In this document: positions 61,949 through 64,000 of the stretch, one piece after another
How the letters are laid out: the number at the start of each line of letters is the position of its first letter
Position numbering within the stretch: the stretch's first letter is position 1
Assembly: GCF_004210375.1 (NCBI RefSeq)
Contig: NC_134827.1
Location: 102,781,285 to 102,845,284 of the forward strand
Length of the DNA stretch: 64,000 bases
Direction: 5' to 3'
DNA from: Tachypleus tridentatus
Lineage: Eukaryota > Arthropoda > Merostomata > Xiphosura > Limulidae
Notes under the pieces: model-generated
What the model was told of the DNA's origin: nothing
Databases searched by the model: none
Seen by the model: only the letters and a program-made list of their open reading frames with translations
Made by a program: the position numbers and the translations under genes

Positions 61949-62294
61949 AAACCTCCAGTTTTAATGGACAGGAATGATAACACTGCTCTTGAACGAGGTG
62001 AAGCGTATGTGTCTTCATCGGTGCAACAGATGTTATTGCGTAAAAAAGAAAATAAATCGGAAGACATTTCAGCGAACCTTTATCAAAGGAAGCCCATGAA
62101 AACTAAAGACACTTTGGATAAAACAGAAACTTATTTTAAAATTAATCAAAGAAGTATCAGTGTATGTTCTATTTGCTGTTGCTACTTTTATAGCTGTGCA
62201 CGGACATCGCTCACCTTTGGCATACTATGGCACCAAGACGGCTAAAGACGTATTCGTCAGAGGGCACTACACGCATTCAATGCCCTTGAAGAAT
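61949..62294 (+). CDS. Polycystin-1-like, copy 2: TM6 exon, two bases short
   Basis: It matches 20853-21200, but two single bases are missing (near 62075, CAGCGAAC against CAGCCGAAC, and near 62098, a shorter A-run), so the frame is lost before TM6. The borders are the same (TATTACAG at 61948, AAT|GTGAGT at 62295). Confidence 0.85.
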
Positions 62295-62737
62295 GTGAGT
62301 ATTACTGAAGAAAAGTTTGTTTTTTATCTATGATGTAGTTTGTTTGAAGTACAAACATATAGATCATAGCTCTGCCATATTTTGACCAGTTTAAGATCTT
62401 ATTACAATTTTGTACTTAAGAGGTCACATCCTTTCATTTGATGTATTTGATCATAACCAAGGTGTCATAGATTAATCTACCTTAACCCTGCCTAAATGAA
62501 TTGTAGTTTGAAAGTAAGCTGATTGAGATCCTGATGGTAAATAAATTGTAATCAGGATACCCCATGTGCACCCCATGCCCAAACATATAACTAATAAAAA
62601 TGTAAAGGTATCATAGATTAATCTACTTTAATACTGTTAAAAGAATTTCAAGTGCCAAAGCTATTGAGGATTCCCTCAAGCTTATTCAATATACAGTTAT
62701 TTATTTATCATATTTTAATTTTTTTCCTCCTTTTTAG
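62295..62737 (+). other. Short intron, copy 2
   Basis: Matches 21201-21644 with a few base differences. No other content. Confidence 0.7.
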
Positions 62738-62906
62738 GTAAGAAATTTCAAGGATGTCATTACTTTCATCAATCATACTTTAATTCCTAGTTTACACATG
62801 GACCACAGGTATAATAAAGATAATATTAATTCTTTGGGCTTCACTGTAGACTGTGTTTCCAAGCTGGTTGGAGTACCACGGCTGAGACAACTTAGAGTAA
62901 AACCAG
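62738..62906 (+). CDS. Polycystin-1-like, copy 2: TOP-domain exon with LRQLRV motif
   Basis: Identical in length, frame and protein to 21645-21813, with the polycystin signature GVPRLRQLRVKP. The acceptor is CTTTTTAG at 62737 and the donor CCAG|GTGAGA at 62907. The next exon, corresponding to 23591-23785, would lie just beyond the window. Confidence 0.92.
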
Positions 62907-64000
62907 GTGAGATGGTAAAATTGTATCACTTTGTGTTCCAGATGTATAATTTTCCATACAACCAACTTCTACAGAAATATCTTTTAAATAACAACACACA
63001 TCTGAGGATTTTCAGACAGTAATGGTGGTAACATTGTTTTCAAACTCTGCCATCATAACTGGTGTGTTTCTGTAAATCCCTTATTATTTTTTTTACCCAC
63101 TCCATCAGTTATTAAGAGGGAAACTTGAAGGTGAATTAGGTTCTGAAACTAAATTACATGCATTCAACCTTCAATTTTGAGTATATCTATGTGAATATCT
63201 TTAAACCTATTAGTACACGTTTTAACCACTTGACTGTATGTAATTTATTAATATCAAATAATTTATAAGTAAAGTTTTCCACCTTCTGACCTGTTTCCAA
63301 AGCTGTTTGTTTGATATAAATAAAAACAGAATTCCATAACATACTGTTTCACAAAGTTTAACCAAGAGTTCAAAGATGTATAAATTGATAAATTAGTAAT
63401 CCCTATGTCTTTCTCTGTTTGATTCTCAAAATTGTTTTTTTTCACATTGATGCTTTAACTACAGTTGGTAATATAATTGTAATAATATCAAATAATCCTT
63501 AAATACAGTTTATATATTCACAAGTAAAGATATGTATTTCTTTAGTGTTTTGATGAATCTTTAAAACTTGGCATATTGATGCAAGGAAATCACACAGAAA
63601 TAAACTAACCACCATATTTTTCATATAACTTAATTATACAATTGAAAATTTTTGTAAGATACATGATAGTTGTGAACCATTATAAACTCATGCAGATCAG
63701 AAAATTTGTCCTAGCTAAGTGTAAACAGACTCTTATATCTCGTGTTATTTATAAGATCACTTCAAGTAGCATATAAATTTCTCAACAAGTAGGGTTTCTG
63801 TCATCACTGATTAGAGTCTTATATCTCTTGTTATTTTGATATGCATTATGGACAGAGTAGCCTGTCTGCATACTTACATTGTTATAAATCATGTTTTGAT
63901 ATGCATTATGGACAGAGTACAGATCGCCCTTTGTGTAGCTTTGTGCTTAGTTACAAAAACAAACAAGTAAACAGTAAAGTAGTTATAGTGCTAAGGCTAG
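62907..64000 (+). other. Intron after TOP exon, copy 2, cut by window end
   Basis: Matches 21814-22935. The stretch 63720-63870 is arranged differently from copy 1. A SINE 3' remnant lies near 63910-63967. Confidence 0.65.

Overview
The window looks like AT-rich animal DNA, most likely from an arthropod and probably a chelicerate such as a horseshoe crab. The evidence is short exons with GT/AG borders in kilobase introns, a multi-exon polycystin-1-like gene, and repeated tRNA-derived SINEs. The species call is inference; the gene-family call is well supported. No bacterial, organellar or CRISPR content was seen.

Every coding segment I can support lies on the + strand and belongs to one type of gene: a polycystin-1-like (PKD1 / PKD1L2-type) membrane receptor. 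Read 5' to 3', the fullest set of exons gives part of a GAIN domain (about 25.6-46.2 kb), a GPS motif with the first membrane helix (46.1-48.8 kb), a PLAT domain (49.86-56.62 kb), membrane helices 2-6 (58.4-62.3 kb) and the start of the extracellular polycystin (TOP) domain (62.7-62.9 kb), where the window ends. Splice phases agree at most junctions. Upstream exons (REJ/PKD repeats or signal peptide) and the C-terminal channel helices are not in view.

The 3' half of the gene is present twice. Positions about 15.12-22.94 kb match about 56.16-64.00 kb almost base for base, introns and SINEs included. The first copy runs on to another TOP exon and then meets a run of exactly 500 N (25067-25566), after which the GAIN exons begin. 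The order is therefore 3' half, gap, 5' half, 3' half. The simplest reading is two haplotypes of one locus placed end to end by scaffolding; a very recent tandem duplication is the alternative. The copies carry different frame-breaking small indels, which suggests residual long-read errors.

The introns are unusually rich in minisatellites. A 32-bp array fills 1-15.1 kb (about 470 copies) in the intron that splits the PLAT domain, while the same intron in the second copy holds only about 17. A 52-bp array covers 30.4-37.7 kb (about 140 copies), a 27-bp array 41.6-42.4 kb and a 34-bp array 43.1-44.7 kb. Other elements are tRNA-derived SINEs, a TA-flanked MITE (48.97-49.14 kb), a small foldback (24.29-24.36 kb) and a decayed element with roughly 0.2-kb inverted ends (51.4-53.8 kb).
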